In this document: positions 10,831-23,231 of the stretch, piece after piece
Numbering within the stretch: position 1 is the first letter of the stretch
Layout: each line of letters begins with the position of its first letter
Assembly (NCBI GenBank): GCA_963556255.1
Contig: OY744606.1
Coordinates: 73,818,736-73,882,735 of the forward strand
Length of the DNA stretch: 64,000 nt
Reading direction: 5' to 3'
Source of the DNA: Allolobophora icterica
Lineage: Eukaryota > Annelida > Clitellata > Crassiclitellata > Lumbricidae
Notes under the pieces: generated by a model
Told to the model about the DNA's origin: nothing
The model's database searches: none
Seen by the model: only the letters and a program-made list of their open reading frames with translations
Translations under genes and position numbers: made by a program

Positions 10831-11202
10831 TTTAGAGAGTTCAGTTTTCCTTTTCTAAATTTATTTATGTTATAGTATACGTAGTTTGACGAGAAGAACA
10901 TGGAGTTATTTGAACTGGGATCATTGATTTTAGTATTCGATTTTAATATTCAGGCGTAAATTTAGGCCTACATGTTTCTTGCGACAATGTGGCCTTGATC
11001 CTATTTATTTTCAATCAAGTATCGGTCGAGATACTGCACCACCGTTGTCCGTTTGAATGGATACCACGCCAATTGAGGTCCCCGTGCACGGACAGTGCTA
11101 GCCTGATCTAATGTACACTGTTTAACACTTTAAATTAGCAAATTAAAAATCTCACACTTCAGTATGTTTCTGTGTTATGAAAGACTTGTGGGGCCTACCA
11201 TT
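10831..11202. other. Intergenic, nothing recognised
   Basis: AT-rich spacer. No gene, repeat structure or promoter that I can support. Confidence 0.5.
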
Positions 11203-12169
11203 GGTAAGTAAGTAAGTAAGTATTCGTTTATTACAAATAGTAGTTTGACACACCGCAAACCATTACGATCAAAATCAAGAAGCATGTCAAAACGACGATG
11301 GAACAATGAAACTATATACAAATCTATTAATATAAATCATATAGAATATTAAACATGACCCCAGAAAGAAAGGAATCATTCTTAAGAGAAAGAAATATTA
11401 ATATTAGTATTAATATTATCATGATTATTGTTAATAATAATAACAACACTAATATTAATAAGCTATAATATTAATCAATTTACAAAAAAATCTATTTAAG
11501 AAAGGAGAGAATATTACAAAGTTTAATGTTACTATACAAGGCCCTAGAAATAAAATTTCCATTATCCTTAAAAGGCAAAGAGAAATCATGCTGTCTAGGT
11601 CTTAAGCTGTGAGAACGTTGAACAATAGGAGGAAATATAGGTCTAAGTACATGAATTGATGATCGGATGACAGACCGAAGTAGATTTTCATCAGCATCAT
11701 TCATCAAATCATCTAAACCCCGAACATCAGGCGAAAGGTATCCCATTCTACACATACGGGCAAGAGATCTCTTCAATTTGGCGCAATCGTTAGCAGTAGC
11801 AAAATCCCACCAAGCCGGAGCAGCATATAAGAGTCGAGCAACAGTAGTCATATCAGAAACCATATATAAAGCAGTATCAGGCAGACCATGGAATCTTAAA
11901 ACTTTCAAGGCATAAAGTGAACTAGAGCAAGATCTCAAAGTCTCACTAACATGGGAGGATGCACGAAGATCAACTGTTATAATAACACAAAAAATCTTAA
12001 GAGAGGTGACTCTAAGCACACCGCTAGGCGGAGAAGGTAAATCTAAAAATCCACGTCTACCAACAATCAATTCCTTAGACTTAGAATAATTGAGGCGAAG
12101 GTTATTCTTAATAGCCCATAAAGAAACATTTTCAAGTTTCAGCACACCATTTTTCTCCAACTGATCCAT
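11203..12169 (-). mobile_element. LINE with reverse transcriptase C-terminal third
   Basis: On the minus strand 12169-11492 is open for 225 codons. It reads like the thumb and connection region of a jockey/CR1-type reverse transcriptase: WAIKNNLRLNYSKSKELIV, then TSLKIF-VIITVDL, LRSCSSSLYALKVLRFHGL and LLYAAPAWWDF, ending in the SLRPRQHDFSLPF tail. The catalytic YxDD part is absent. The plus-strand left end is a (GTAA)n repeat next to a reversed AATAAA (11203-11235), the 3' terminus. It is one of the least damaged LINE pieces here. Confidence 0.85.
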
Positions 12170-12683
12170 TTGAAAAACCTTTAGATCTTTAGTTTACCAT
12201 CTCGTCTAAGAACCGAAGAGCAGAATTCAGAAAATTTTGATGTCGCCGTCACTAAATAAAAAGTATCATTCTAACGAACAAGATTATTCACAACAACTGG
12301 GACGGAAAGGTTCGCGGTTTATGAAAATTATCCTTAACAACTCACCAGATTTACAATAATTGAAGAGGAAATCATTAAACGTACGTTCTGAACCATTCCT
12401 ACAATCAGATAACCAGTTCTCCAATAAAACATTTCTGTATCAATACTATGATGAAGATAACTTTAACATAGCGATTCTGGCAGTGTAACAAGTAATATAC
12501 TACACTCACAAGTACTGTCTGCCTACCGATTGGGCGGTCTGAAAACTTGATAATGTGATAACCGCAGTCAGTGTTATACGTCTAATAAGCGGCAGCAGTT
12601 AAGCCTGTGTTACACTGCACATAACGTAACCATCAACAATGAAGCCCATTTGGGAAATGATTGTAAGGCTTCATTGTCATACA

Positions 12684-13099
<416 letters not shown>

Positions 13100-13100
<1 letters not shown>

Positions 13101-14039
13101 TCACCAGAGATTCCCTTGTAGCGTAGCTGATCGAGGCGACGGCGACAGCTTGGCTTAATACTTGCATAAATAAAACAGGGCCTAAAATCGCGTGTCTTCT
13201 GACACGAGGTGTGCCGTTGACATTGTCCAGTGTGCAGCTGACCTGTCTGGAGTGTCCGAGTGTGCAGTGTGTAGCATGGATTTTTGAGAGATTAGCTCAA
13301 GTCAACCACGCACGATATCATTATAATACCTGAAATCTTACTAAAAATCTAACTGCACTCGCGCAGTCATTGACCAGCACGCCAATATTTCGAACTATGT
13401 TGTTGTGATTTTTCCGTGACGCAGGGTAGTATTGATTCTTGGTTTATTCATACGTTTACTGTCAGATATAGTGAAGTCGAAGAATTTTTGCAACAAAGGG
13501 GTCAACATCGTGTACTTTGCTCTGTTTTAACGACCCATTACACGCAAATGAACTCAGTCCAACGTAAATTAAACTCGATCTATATATCTTTATCTTTAGG
13601 CCTAGGAAGTCGAAGAAACATGTATTTTCTATTAGGGAGTCCATATTAATAGCCCTACTTCACAAAGATGTTTGTTCATATGAAGTACCTGTTATACGAG
13701 ATCATTGATATAACCTACACAATACTGTAACTGTCAGTACCAATAATATCATTACTATTATTTAACTATAAATCATTTAACGCCAGTTAAAATTAAGTCC
13801 CCTAGATGTAATTCCTAGCGCTAGCGCACTAATAACGATTGCGGTGCTTTCTGACAAACAGCACCAGAGCTCCGCTATAGGCCCCTATTTACTAAATGCT
13901 CATAAATGATCTGTATGTCTCTATATTTCTACGACAGAAATGGACGTCATAGGCTTACTTAAAGTTTCGTCACAAAACAAAGACGAATATAAAGTTGAAA
14001 ACCCATGCAAATTATTTAAGCTCCTCTTCAAGATGTTAA
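13100..14039. other. Intergenic, nothing recognised
   Basis: No gene or clear repeat. One TAGGCCTA motif of the kind scattered through the window occurs near 13599. Confidence 0.5.
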
Positions 14040-14950
14040 GGATGTAGATTTCAGGGAACATGGCGAAATAACATTAGAATTTCAACCAATCAATATAATA
14101 GAAAGGGCAACCTGTTAAATGGAATCGAATATTTCCCAGTGACAGTTGGTGGTGAAGTAAGCAATTATTCGTAATAGATGCAGTGATGGGCAATAGTTAA
14201 CTAAAAAGTTGCTAACTTTTAGTTTAGCTAAATTTTGTGAGTTAAGGATGAAGTTTAACTAAAAAATAGTTTAGTTAAAACCATAGTTTAACTAAAATTT
14301 GTTAGTTGCTAACTAAAAACTTTAACTAAAATATCAGCAATACGCAACTATTTTCCGCAATGAACATTGAACACTGTCAACAACTCAACGCGAAACTTAT
14401 TGATTAACACTGCATGGTTTTAGCATTAACAACCTGTGTCTTCAAATTCATACACTACTTACAAAGTACGCCTGTAACTGTATGCTAGAGCAGTACACAT
14501 TGCATAGTTTGAAGGTGACATTGTCATTAACGCTCGGCATTATTACAGTTCACTTCACTTAACATCTGTTATTGTGAAAATGTTTGTCGTAAAAAGTTGG
14601 AAAAGTTTAATTACTTTTTTAGTTTTAATAGTTAACTAATTTCCAAAATAAGTTGCCAACTTTAGTTAAACTAATTTTTTTAGTTGGAAACTAGTTTCAG
14701 TTAAACTAAAAAAACTAGTTTAGTGCCCATCACTGAACAGATGGAAATTTACAATAAGGATTTCTGTAAGCCGATAACATACTCCGTTCACACACAAAAA
14801 CAAAATAGACAAAAGCCAACTATTTGTAATATCCACATGACTACAGCATCTTGACATCTGAAAGTGACCCTATAGTAAGGTCACATGACACCATCATTTA
14901 CTTATTCGATAAAATCAGTTCACCAAATGTTTGAACAGCAACTTCGAATG
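14040..14950 (+). pseudogene. Orphan copy of the array promoter module
   Basis: Two segments, 14040-14180 and 14744-14950, match the upstream module of the array (AATCGAATATTTCCCAGTGA, AATATCCACATGACTACAG, AAGGTCACATGACA, TTCACCAAATGTTTG). They are separated by a hAT-like MITE. No exon 1 follows, and the next full module begins near 15945. This is therefore the remnant of a lost gene copy. Confidence 0.7.
14181..14735. mobile_element. hAT-like MITE, copy 1
   Basis: Ends CAGTGATGGGCA...TGCCCATCACTG. Flanks AATAGATG (14173-14180) and AACAGATG (14736-14743) form an 8-bp target duplication with one mismatch, typical of hAT elements. The interior is built of TTAGTTAACTAAA-type inverted motifs. 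The same element recurs at 51443-51993. Confidence 0.9.
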
Positions 14951-14959
14951 TATGTAGGA

Positions 14960-15840
14960 TGTATCATGTATGTGTCAGACTTAGAGATTCTGTCTGCAGA
15001 ATTCTTTATTGTCATTCAATATGAATGTCTCTTCCGAATACACAGTTCAATAGCAGACGATTGTTCAGTTGTACAACGATGATGAGACAGCTACGATACA
15101 GTGACAACTACAAGTACTTCTATTCTAAACTCTCAAGAAGAACGTCTAGTATCTACTTGTATTAGACATGATTCTACGACGTCTGTCTGAGTCCATTCTC
15201 TCGCTCAGAATGTTCTGCACTTTCGCGAGCGTCTGATTGTAAGAACGGCCAGAACCCAACTATCCCAGTGAATTCGCAATCTCTCTTCTCCAGGCCCGGC
15301 TATCTCTCATCCTCCGTGGCCACTTCCTCCATCTCCCGCCAAGGCTATCAATGCTAGCTCAAACTATTAGCAGCCTATCCAAGCGTTGATATTTATTTTC
15401 ATTTCCTTAAAAGTTATAAGTGGCACTCCCCTGCAGGTAGGAATAGCCTATACCTGTGGCCATGGGTCGCTACTGGCGTCCCGTCAGCATAGCTTACCTA
15501 GCAAGCTGCGTCTACCTCCGTCTCTAACGTCTAGCTTAACTAAGAACATGTCCGTCTTAGCTGCTTGGTTACCCTCTTCCTTGTGTCTTGGTACGTCTCC
15601 GTATCTGTCTAAGTGAATGTGTCTGTCTGTATGTTCCTACGGTCCTCTGTCAGTATGTCTCTATGATTTCCTTGTCTGCCTTCGTCCTTGTTTGCTCGTT
15701 GGAAGATCTACTTCTAGACTGTTGGTTACTCGGTCACTTGGCTGATCTACTTTCTGCATTGCACTCGTCTACATAACGCCTAATATATATAACTAGTTAG
15801 CATTGCTTATATACCAGCAGTCTATCTCTCTCACATATGT
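14960..15840. mobile_element. Possible diverged solo LTR
   Basis: The part at about 15000-15180 resembles the LTR at 29937-30708 (TTCTTTATTGTCAT, CAGTTCA-TAGCAGACGA-TGTTCA, ACTACAAGTACT-CTATTCTAA in the same order). The boundaries are not clear. Short open frames inside have no family signature. Confidence 0.4.
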
Positions 15841-15944
15841 ATGTATCAAGACAATTAATATAGCGCCTTTTATTTACCTGACAAAAGCGCTGCACACGTG
15901 ACTATCTGACTGATATGACGATAAACATCATCCACTACTTTAGT

Positions 15945-16674
15945 TTACATTCAGGATGTACATTTTAGGTAAACGTTGGTGCAATAACAAAAGGTGTTAA
16001 AGGAATACACTAGAAAGCGGCAAATGCCTTGTTAAATCGAATATTTCCCAGTGACATCCGGTTGTAAACTTAGCATTTATTCGCAGAAAAGGAGCTGGAA
16101 AAAATTCCGTGAGCATTTATGTAATCGATAGCACACTGCTTTCACATGCTAGCACAAAATAAGCAAATGACAATTGTCCGTAATATCCACATATGACTAC
16201 AGTATCCAGGCCGGTGAAACTGACCCTGAATAAGGGCACACGACGATACATCATAGCATGCGATGACAAGCTTGCTTATGTACTGATTCGACCAAGGTCA
16301 GCTTACCATATGTAGGCCTAGTCTATGCATAACAATTTCCATATGCTGCGCTGGAACACAGCTGCAGATATTATATCCCAATTTAGTCATAGCATTTGAC
16401 GATTACGTCAAGAAGATATCGTCCAACATCATTATTGGCTGGTCGACCCTACAGAAAACCGCTGTTCTAAAATTCCATGTAAGGCCATCTGACATGAAGG
16501 AACTTAAGTGCACAGATTATGTATTAATGAGCTTTATAATGTTGCTTACAATGTTGGGGAGAAAAGGAGTAGAGCTCTGGACGTGAGCCTAGACAGAGTC
16601 TTCAACTGTTCTATATGTAAGTTGGTATTGTTACATTAATTTTCTGAAAACAGTCAAAGTATCTGGTCGCTGAG
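15945..16674 (+). promoter_or_regulatory. Upstream module of gene 2
   Basis: Full-length copy of the shared module, from TTCAGGATGTACATTTTAGG to the ATG. The TATA-like box is GTATTAATGA (TATTAA at 16522-16527), 153 bp before the ATG. Confidence 0.7.
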
Positions 16675-16824
16675 ATGCCATTTATGTGGAGCGGTTTCGC
16701 TAGTATTTCCGAGATTATCCGGTCATACCGTTATCACTTCAAGTACCTGCTCGTGGTTCCTTTCCTTGTGGTTCTTGCTGTGGCTTCATACAAGATCGGA
16801 CATTCGTCAAGAGCACTGTCAAAT
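16675..16824 (+). CDS. Gene 2 exon 1 (signal-anchor)
   Basis: Fifty codons ending ...HSSRALSN, phase 0, with GTAGGT donor. Too short to stand out as a long open frame. Confidence 0.8.
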
Positions 16825-19800
16825 GTAGGTATTTGAAACAATTAAGCTTATACATTACTGAAAGATCGCATACCCATTATGCTTACATTGTCTTAATAGG
16901 TTATATATCGGCTGACAAATGTTGTGCGATGTCCTGTTTTGGAGCCGCGTTGTCTCTCTTTCGAATATCATTAGCCTATACTGTGCAAGCAGCGCTGTAG
17001 TCGAGGGTATACGCAGGTATACAGCGTATACTTACCTCTAGAGAAATTTGAGAGCGTATACTCATGGCTGTAGACTAGGGTATACGCGGGTATACAGCGT
17101 ATACTTACCTCTGTAGATGAAATTTTGAGGAAAAACAGAGGTTTTCAATTTTTTTTAGGGCGAATGACTAAAAAAAAAGGTCATCCACTTTTTCAGAGAC
17201 GAAATCCAAAAAAGTCAGAAAATTTTCAGAGAATGGGTGAAAAGTCAGAAATGTTTCCTAAAAAAGGTCTTCACATTTTTTGGACGCCGCTGGTCACCGG
17301 TAGCGTATACTCACCTCTAATTTTACCACTACAGCCCTGTGTGCATGTACCGCATTGTACCGCATTTTTAGTACAACATTTTCATCGGTTAACATGTTGG
17401 GTTAGTTTAATAAAATTTCATGCTTTCAATTAATCTTAATTTAATTTAAGTGAATAGAATTGAATAAAGCTTCACTTAAACAAATCAATAATCAAATGAA
17501 CCGTGTACGCTGTCAGCTGTTAAACTGTTGCTGGAAACTTAGTACTTAGGCTAATATATCGAAACAACTGGTTTAGTAGGTTTACCTTCAGACGCCAACA
17601 ACAATGTCTTGGCAATGACTGTTATTTAGCAATGTTAATTGGTGTCAATAAAATGGGCAATTACATTTAATACAATACAACAGGTTGGATAATATTGAAA
17701 TCTATTCTACAAAGGATTGCCGTTGGCCTGAGACTGGGCGCGGCCATTTGCGATCCACACGTGTGCTGATGTGGATCGACGGTCAGTGCCAGAGGTACCC
17801 ATGGGTTATCGTGCTCTCTGGTATATGGACGGATCGCAAGACACAGTGCACTAAACGACGTCGTTTGCCGGGGCCTCGCAAGGGCTGGTTTCCCGGCTGC
17901 AAAGGAACCGCCGAGCATCCTCCGCTCAGACGGCAAAAGACCAGACGGTCTAACACTGATGCCGTGGCGTGCGAGCAGGAGCCTCGTATGTGACGCCACG
18001 GTGATCGATTCCTTGGCGGCGTCATATGTCTCGGCGACCGCCACCAGAACCGGTGCGGAAGCGGAAATAGCCGCCCAAAGGAAAGCGACGAAATACACCG
18101 CTCTGCTGGAGGAATATGAATTCGTGCCTCTGGCCTTCGAAACATGACATGGCGTAGCATAATACTACATAACATCACAATTTACATAGACTACCAAATA
18201 ACAGCAAAACAAAACATATCTCAGCATTACTTGGTCACTTGTTTAAGAATTTCAGAAGAATTTCAAGTGTTTAAACAACCATTGTAACCATGTTAAGAAA
18301 ATGTCACTAATTTTTGTGGTCATGTCAATTTGCAAACAGAGTGAAATGGAAGAAACATTGCTCCGCAGAGACAGGCGAGATGTCACGGTTCCCACCGAAA
18401 ACCTAAATGTCATGAACCAAGGTGAAAGCAAACAAGTTCTACTGTATAGATCAACACCACACCTCGATGAACATTACAACGGCACCTGCACTATACACCG
18501 AAATAATTACTAGATCACTATTTTGTTACATCCCATAAAATGTTATGTATATATGTAGGGCCTATGTGCATGTATGTAGGTAAGTAGTTATGTCGATAGG
18601 TATGTGAGTAAGTGAGCAGGTACATTTCATGTGTCCAGAGACACCTTGTATAGCCAAACTCGTTTAAATTTAATATTTTAATAGGTATTACGATTTGACA
18701 GACATTCTGCAGACCTCCAGCTTGACAGCCTCTCTCGCATGCACAAACTCCAGCACTGCGACTTCGAATCAATTGGGGATGTCGGAAGTGGACGCTGTTT
18801 CCATCAGAATATGCTGGGAAACTAGACGCAGAGTGGCTTTACCGTCAGCAGAAAGTTTGAGCTGATCAATAATCATGAGTCTTCCTGGGCCTAGCTATCT
18901 CTCGTAGTTCATGATATTTTCGCAGTGACTGGACAACTTAGAAGCAGTGGTAACCAGTGTGATTATCCTTACAGCTTCTATGTTAGTTACAGTTATAGTT
19001 AATGGTTTGTCATTTTAATGATGGTTACAATTATAGTTAGTATTTTTTAGTTATAGTTATAGTCACAGTTACTAATTTTTTTATTTTAGTTAGCTTTAGC
19101 TAGTTCTTAGTTACTACGGGCTTCTGATGGCGTTTCGTCTGCTCCCTATGGATGTAACTGACTATGAAGCTAAGATCCTTATCCACTTAAATAGTAACTC
19201 CACCTATTTGGAAGTCACAGAGGATATTATTAAGGAGGATAATTGAATTCCAAAATAGGATTCATTTATAAATGAATTAAAACCGTTCTTAACTGAAAAA
19301 CAGTATAATTGGCTAAATGATATCGATAATGATACTTGAGTCATCGCTGGTCTTCCTAAAATTCATAAAACTTGAAATCCAATTAGGCCCATGTATCATC
19401 TCACAGTGCAATAGGCTATTAGCCTAACCAACAAGTTGCACACTATGTACAGCAATTTCTCAAAATGGGTGAAATCCAAATTCCCAATTTAGTAAAAGAC
19501 ACCACAGCTTTTCTGAATAAATTCTTCTTCTTCTTCTTCATAGTCCATGGGCTTACAGTCCGTAGGTGTCCACTGCGCATTGGTTCTTCCAGGACTCCCT
19601 GCTTGTGTCCGGTGTGTCACTGTGTCTGCATAGTGGATTTCTATCGTCTTTTTCTTTACGGCGAAGTATCTGCACCCATTCGTCCGACCTTCCTCTTTAG
19701 GGACTAGCTCTGGATCTTCCAGAGATAAGATGCAGTTTGTCCTCAGAGTTCTGTCTCTCAGCCCTGTCCCTCTCCCGAGGTACCTGCTGGGCAGCAGGTG

Positions 19801-22189
19801 CCAGGTTTATTTTAAGGCGACCTGTATTCGCCTTGTCACAGTTTCATCAATTGGGTTATGTAGCTTTTCTTGGGGATGGCGACGCGAATCGCCTTCCCAC
19901 TGCACCCTGATGTTACTGCCGCTGTTGGTCCGGGACTGCTTATTCGTCAGGAAATAAATCACTGCTTATTTCGCATCTACCCTTCTTACTGAAGGCCGTT
20001 CCACTATCCGCCACCTATGGACGCGCTGGGTAGCAGTTCAGCTCTGCCTCCTCCTGAATAAATTACAGAAGTATAATAACGTAATTAAGGAAAAAACCAT
20101 AATAGTTAGCCTAACTTAGATGTAGAATCTCTATATACCACTTGACTTAGGAATAAAACTGATTATAATACAGCATTATCATAATTCCTTGAAACAGTGG
20201 ACATTTTTTAATATAGGCATAGAACCTATTCCACCTTATTATTAAAAAGACCCTTGTATTCACATTGAATAAATGATACTTTCATTTAAGGGCAACGTGT
20301 ATAAGCAGATTAAGGGTTTTTACTGTGGGTGGCTTATCATCGACTCAGGCTGCGAACATAGTAATGTTCAAATTCTTTGAGAAATTTAACAACGCCCACC
20401 TATACACTATTTTGGACCATGATGGGTTTATTATAATAGATGACCTATTCGGTATTTGGAATAAAACAGCTGAGGAACTTATAAAATATTTTAACATTCT
20501 AAACAAGTTCCACCCCGATTTTAAGTTCACCCTCAATCAATCAAATTAAGAAATTCCATTTCCAGATGCCAAAATTATTAAATAACGGCCTTCAAACTAC
20601 TATATAGGCCTACACTAAACCTACGGATAGAAAGCCGTACCTGAATTTCTTTAGTCACCGCCGAATTCCTTTCTAAACACATCTTTCTATCACCCTCTGC
20701 ATACCAACACCGCTGATGATAGGCCCACACGAACTCTTGTTTGTGACTGATTCGTACTTGAAATGACTTCAGACAGCATTCCCCCGTTTGCGGCCGCTCA
20801 AGTTCTTTAGAGACATTTTGACTCCAAGATTAATATGACTACTAATTTTGCGAGTTTTGGGTCGCAATCGCTATAGAGAAACGTTTACAAAATAACTAAA
20901 TATACTAAAATGCGCCACTACTACCGGGTTTATTCACAAATCCAAAATCAGGATTGAACACAGGCTATTAGTTGTAGCACATTTTCACGTTCCAATGTTT
21001 GTCGATATTGCACTTCATATTTTTTTGTAACGAACATTACGATGAATTTTCGTTAGTGTTACTTTCGTTATAGTTATAGTTAGTAATTATGGCTAGTGAT
21101 ATTTCTTAGTTACAGTTATGGCCTATAGTTGTCGTTAACGAAAGCATTTTATTTTTGTATCCTAAACACTACCGTTAGGCCTAACGTTAACGAGAATCAC
21201 CTGGTGGTAACCATAGATTCAGGAAGGTCACGGGAAGCCTGCTTGCCAACTGCCAGTTTGTTCTCAATGGGGACGCATTTTCCCCGATCCCAGGAGAGTA
21301 CAGCGAAAAACGTGTAGTTAAGAGTCGGAAATTATTTACATGGCATAGGCGATGAAAACCTTTCATAGTAAAAATCAAACTAGAAGTTGGACGATTGATG
21401 AAAATATTACTGACACTAGAAGCTGGATGTACGTTATGGGATGTCCGTCCACATTGCTGTATTCTCCTGGGATCGGCGAAAATGCAATGGGACCAGATTG
21501 TTTCTTACGGAGTCTTTTCTTTAACGCCCAATATAAGGCTTTTTGTTTTACATGATATCTTTAATTGTTATTAAACTGTGCTGATGAAAAAGTTTGTTCA
21601 GTTCAGTTACTGGCTAGTCTCCAATGTTTTCATAGGTGGCGCTGTTTACACCAGATGGGGTCGTACCGAATGTGCTACTGGATCCGACGCGCTTTACAGA
21701 GGGGTGGCTGGTGGATCATCGCATGACCAGCATGGCGGAGGAAGCAACTATCTCTGTCTTCCACTGGATCCCATCTGGGGAACTTACAGCGAAAGCGTGG
21801 AAAAACATTCTAAACTCTACGGATCCGAATATGAGATTCCATCGGTATTTAGTTTAAATAATAACCATAATCGCCCTTTACAAGACAACAACGTTCCATG
21901 CGTTGTCTGTCGCAGCCAGACAAAGATTTCGGTCGTCATGATTCCAGCCAGAAATCAGTGCTACAGCGGACTGCATACTGAATACACCGGATATCTCATG
22001 TCGGAAGCTTCCGGACACAAAGGACGTACAGAGTTCATATGCATGGATGGAAGTCCTGAATCTGATCCTTCTGGCTTTCGAAACGAAGACGGAGCTCTGT
22101 TCTACAACGTGGAAGGCGTCTGTGGATCTCTTCCATGTCCTCCTTATGTTCCGCGTCGTGAACTAACATGTGCTGTCTGCACAATGTGA
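16675..22189 (+). CDS. Gene 2: signal-anchored, furin-site precursor with C4-like domain
   Basis: Exons 16675-16824, 18340-18421 and 21636-22189 give 261 residues with clean GT-AG sites (GTAGGT donor; TTGCAAACAG and TTTTCATAG acceptors). The exon 1 product starts MPFMWSGFASISE and carries the hydrophobic stretch at about residues 24-41. Exon 2 carries LRRDRR|D, cleaved after residue 63 by inference. Exon 3 has VYTRWGRTEC, GGGSNYLCLP, PCVVCRSQTK, GVCGSLPCPP and a TCAVCTM end. It groups with genes 1 and 3 by the SNYLCLP, YGSEYE and NNNHNRPL segments. Intron 2 is 3.2 kb because a 2.2-kb nested transposon stack lies in it; both splice sites of that intron look undamaged. Confidence 0.85.
16990..17339. 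mobile_element. hAT-like MITE in intron 1 of gene 2
   Basis: Ends CAGCGCTGTAGTC and (reverse) CAGGGCTGTAGTG. Flanks TGTGCAAG (16982-16989) and TGTGCATG (17340-17347) form an 8-bp duplication with one mismatch. The left half carries a repeated GGTATACGC-GGTATACAGCGTATAC block; the right half is poly-purine with no ORF. Confidence 0.82.
17720..18147 (+). mobile_element. LINE C-terminal fragment
   Basis: A plus-strand frame through about 17920-18147 reads SDGKRPDGLTLMPW, then LVCDATVIDSLAASYV, GAEAEIAAQRKATKY and EFVPLAFET. I recognise this as the C-terminal module of a widespread invertebrate LINE ORF2 family. The sequence is GC-richer than its surroundings and 5'-truncated, lying in intron 1 of gene 2. 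Confidence 0.7.
18340..18421 (+). CDS. Gene 2 exon 2 (furin-site linker)
   Basis: 82 nt between CAAACAG and GTGAAA. Encodes SEMEETLLRRDRRDV and ends VMNQG, phase 1. Confidence 0.82.
19140..21010 (+). mobile_element. Penelope-like reverse transcriptase relic
   Basis: Translating across stops and shifts gives the diagnostic Penelope-type order: GLPKIHKT-NPIRP (about 19350), KDTTAFLNKF (19495-19523), then GIKT-YNTALS (about 20150), IDDLFGIWNKTAEELIKYF (about 20436-20490) with FHPDFKFTLNQS, IPFPDAKI, and TKPTDRKPYLNF (about 20615). The catalytic pair survives as IDDLF, but many stops make it dead. The spans between these motifs were not aligned residue by residue. Confidence 0.75.
19524..20053 (-). 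mobile_element. Retroposon with (GAA)n tail inside the Penelope relic
   Basis: Flanked by an 11-bp perfect duplication CTGAATAAATT (19513-19523 and 20054-20064). The plus-strand left end is (CTT)n, a minus-strand GAA tail, as at the RTE copy near 58747. No long ORF is left. Confidence 0.8.
21275..21485. mobile_element. Short element with about 30-bp inverted ends
   Basis: The left end GCATTTTCCCCGATCCCAGG matches the complement of the right end with few mismatches over about 30 bp. Flanks AATGGGGAC and AATGGGAC suggest an 8-9 bp target duplication. It lies in intron 2 of gene 2. Confidence 0.7.
21636..22189 (+). CDS. Gene 2 exon 3 (C4-like domain)
   Basis: Starts after TTTTCATAG, stop TGA. 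Ten conserved cysteines and 184 residues when the split Gly codon is counted. Confidence 0.9.
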
Positions 22190-23031
22190 TCAGAATGTGG
22201 ACACACGAATTACGTTATTGGCAAAGCATTAGATAGCAACAGAGTATGCACACATTTGCGTTAGTTATAACTTATACGTCATGCTTGTGTGAACTTATTA
22301 GGTATTCGAACCGCTTTGCTTAATGCAGCTAATCAGGCAAATAAGATACGAGAAGTGTAATTAGAAGTGAAACCTCTCTCCCTCATTGTATAGTCGAGGT
22401 CTGATTGCTACGAGTTAACTAACTTACTGACTGACTTTCTTACTCTTTTACTCTCTGATATATAAGATGGTAGCATTTGTGGCGGCAAGGCAAATGTCCT
22501 TATTTCCAAATTTTCGTCATCCTTGTCATGTTTGACGATTAATCGTCATCCTATTTGAAGATGAGGGTTAGATGATGGTCTTATTAAATTGAATCTCGAC
22601 AGGACCACTCTGGAGTTTCTCTACTGAAGCGTGTCAATAAGAGCATTGACAATCGTTTTACCTGTTCTCATCAACGGATATGTTTCGAAATATGATACAG
22701 ACTTTGAGTTGTAAAAGGAAGCTTTGGTATTGATTTTTGTAGTTCTCTTACAAATAGTCCAGCATTGTGAGCTTCGTAGATCATTTGAAGGTGGTTGTGC
22801 ATTTTGAGGATGGAAAAGTGAAAGGAATTCAAGTGATAAAAGACCAACAAAATGAGCGCAAAGTAATTCAAGTTGAATCAAATATTATTCATAAACTAAT
22901 CTTAATTTGATCTGTCGTAAAGCACACAAGTTAATCGCTATTAGTAGAAACCGCCTCTTATTAATGTTTTGATTGCCACTACAATTTAAATTGATAGGAC
23001 TGGTGGCGCAATGCCAGATCATAATATTACT
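22190..23031. repeat. Spacer block repeated at 36.0-36.6 and 39.6-40.7 kb
   Basis: No gene. About 22440-22900 (ATCGTCATCCTATTTGAAG, CACTC-GA-TTTCTCTAC-GA-GCGTG, TTTGTAGTTCTCT, GTTGAATCAAATATTATTCATAAA) matches parts of 36230-36560 and, split by a LINE, 39665-39815 plus 40600-40680. It marks older duplications of the array spacer. Confidence 0.65.
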
Positions 23032-23231
23032 GATGTCCCCAAGTCCTGCTCACCATTACCGAGCACAATTCATCTGCATCGATGAATGTCCGGAGGCCGA
23101 TCTGGCTGGATCTCAAGATGAAAACGGAGCTCTGTTCTGCAACGTGAAAGCGTTTGTGAGTCTTTTTCGTGTCCAAGTGTCCATTGTGTGTACAACGTCG
23201 AAACATGACTTGTTCCACCTGCAGAAAATAA
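23032..23231 (+). pseudogene. Exon 3 fragment, dead
   Basis: Matches the last 200 bp of exon 3 of gene 4 (42765-42955), including AGTCCTGCTCACCA and GATGAAAACGGAGCTCTGTT. It translates FICIDECPEADLAGSQDENGALF and then shifts frame at the GVCGSLPC motif. The following 3' flank (about 23440-23520, GTAACTGGCTTTCCATCAATAA) matches that of gene 4 (43200-43220). So a gene-4-like unit once ended here. Confidence 0.8.

Larger units (their letters stand above)
18955..21203. mobile_element. hAT-like element carrying nested insertions
   Basis: Perfect 8-bp duplications GTGGTAAC at 18947-18954 and 21204-21211 bracket a 2.25-kb insert with ends CAGTGTGATT and (reverse) CAGGTGATTC. Subterminal GTTATAGTTATAGTTA runs occur at both ends (about 18975-19110 and 21060-21125). 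The paralogous intron of gene 1 (9247-9260) has the uninterrupted sequence. The middle is a Penelope-like element, which was itself hit by another retroposon. Confidence 0.8.

Noticed and set aside
17685..18178. Host genes suggested by overlapping frames in intron 1 of gene 2
   Set aside because: The plus-strand reading matches a LINE C-terminal module; the others are shadows of GC-rich sequence.
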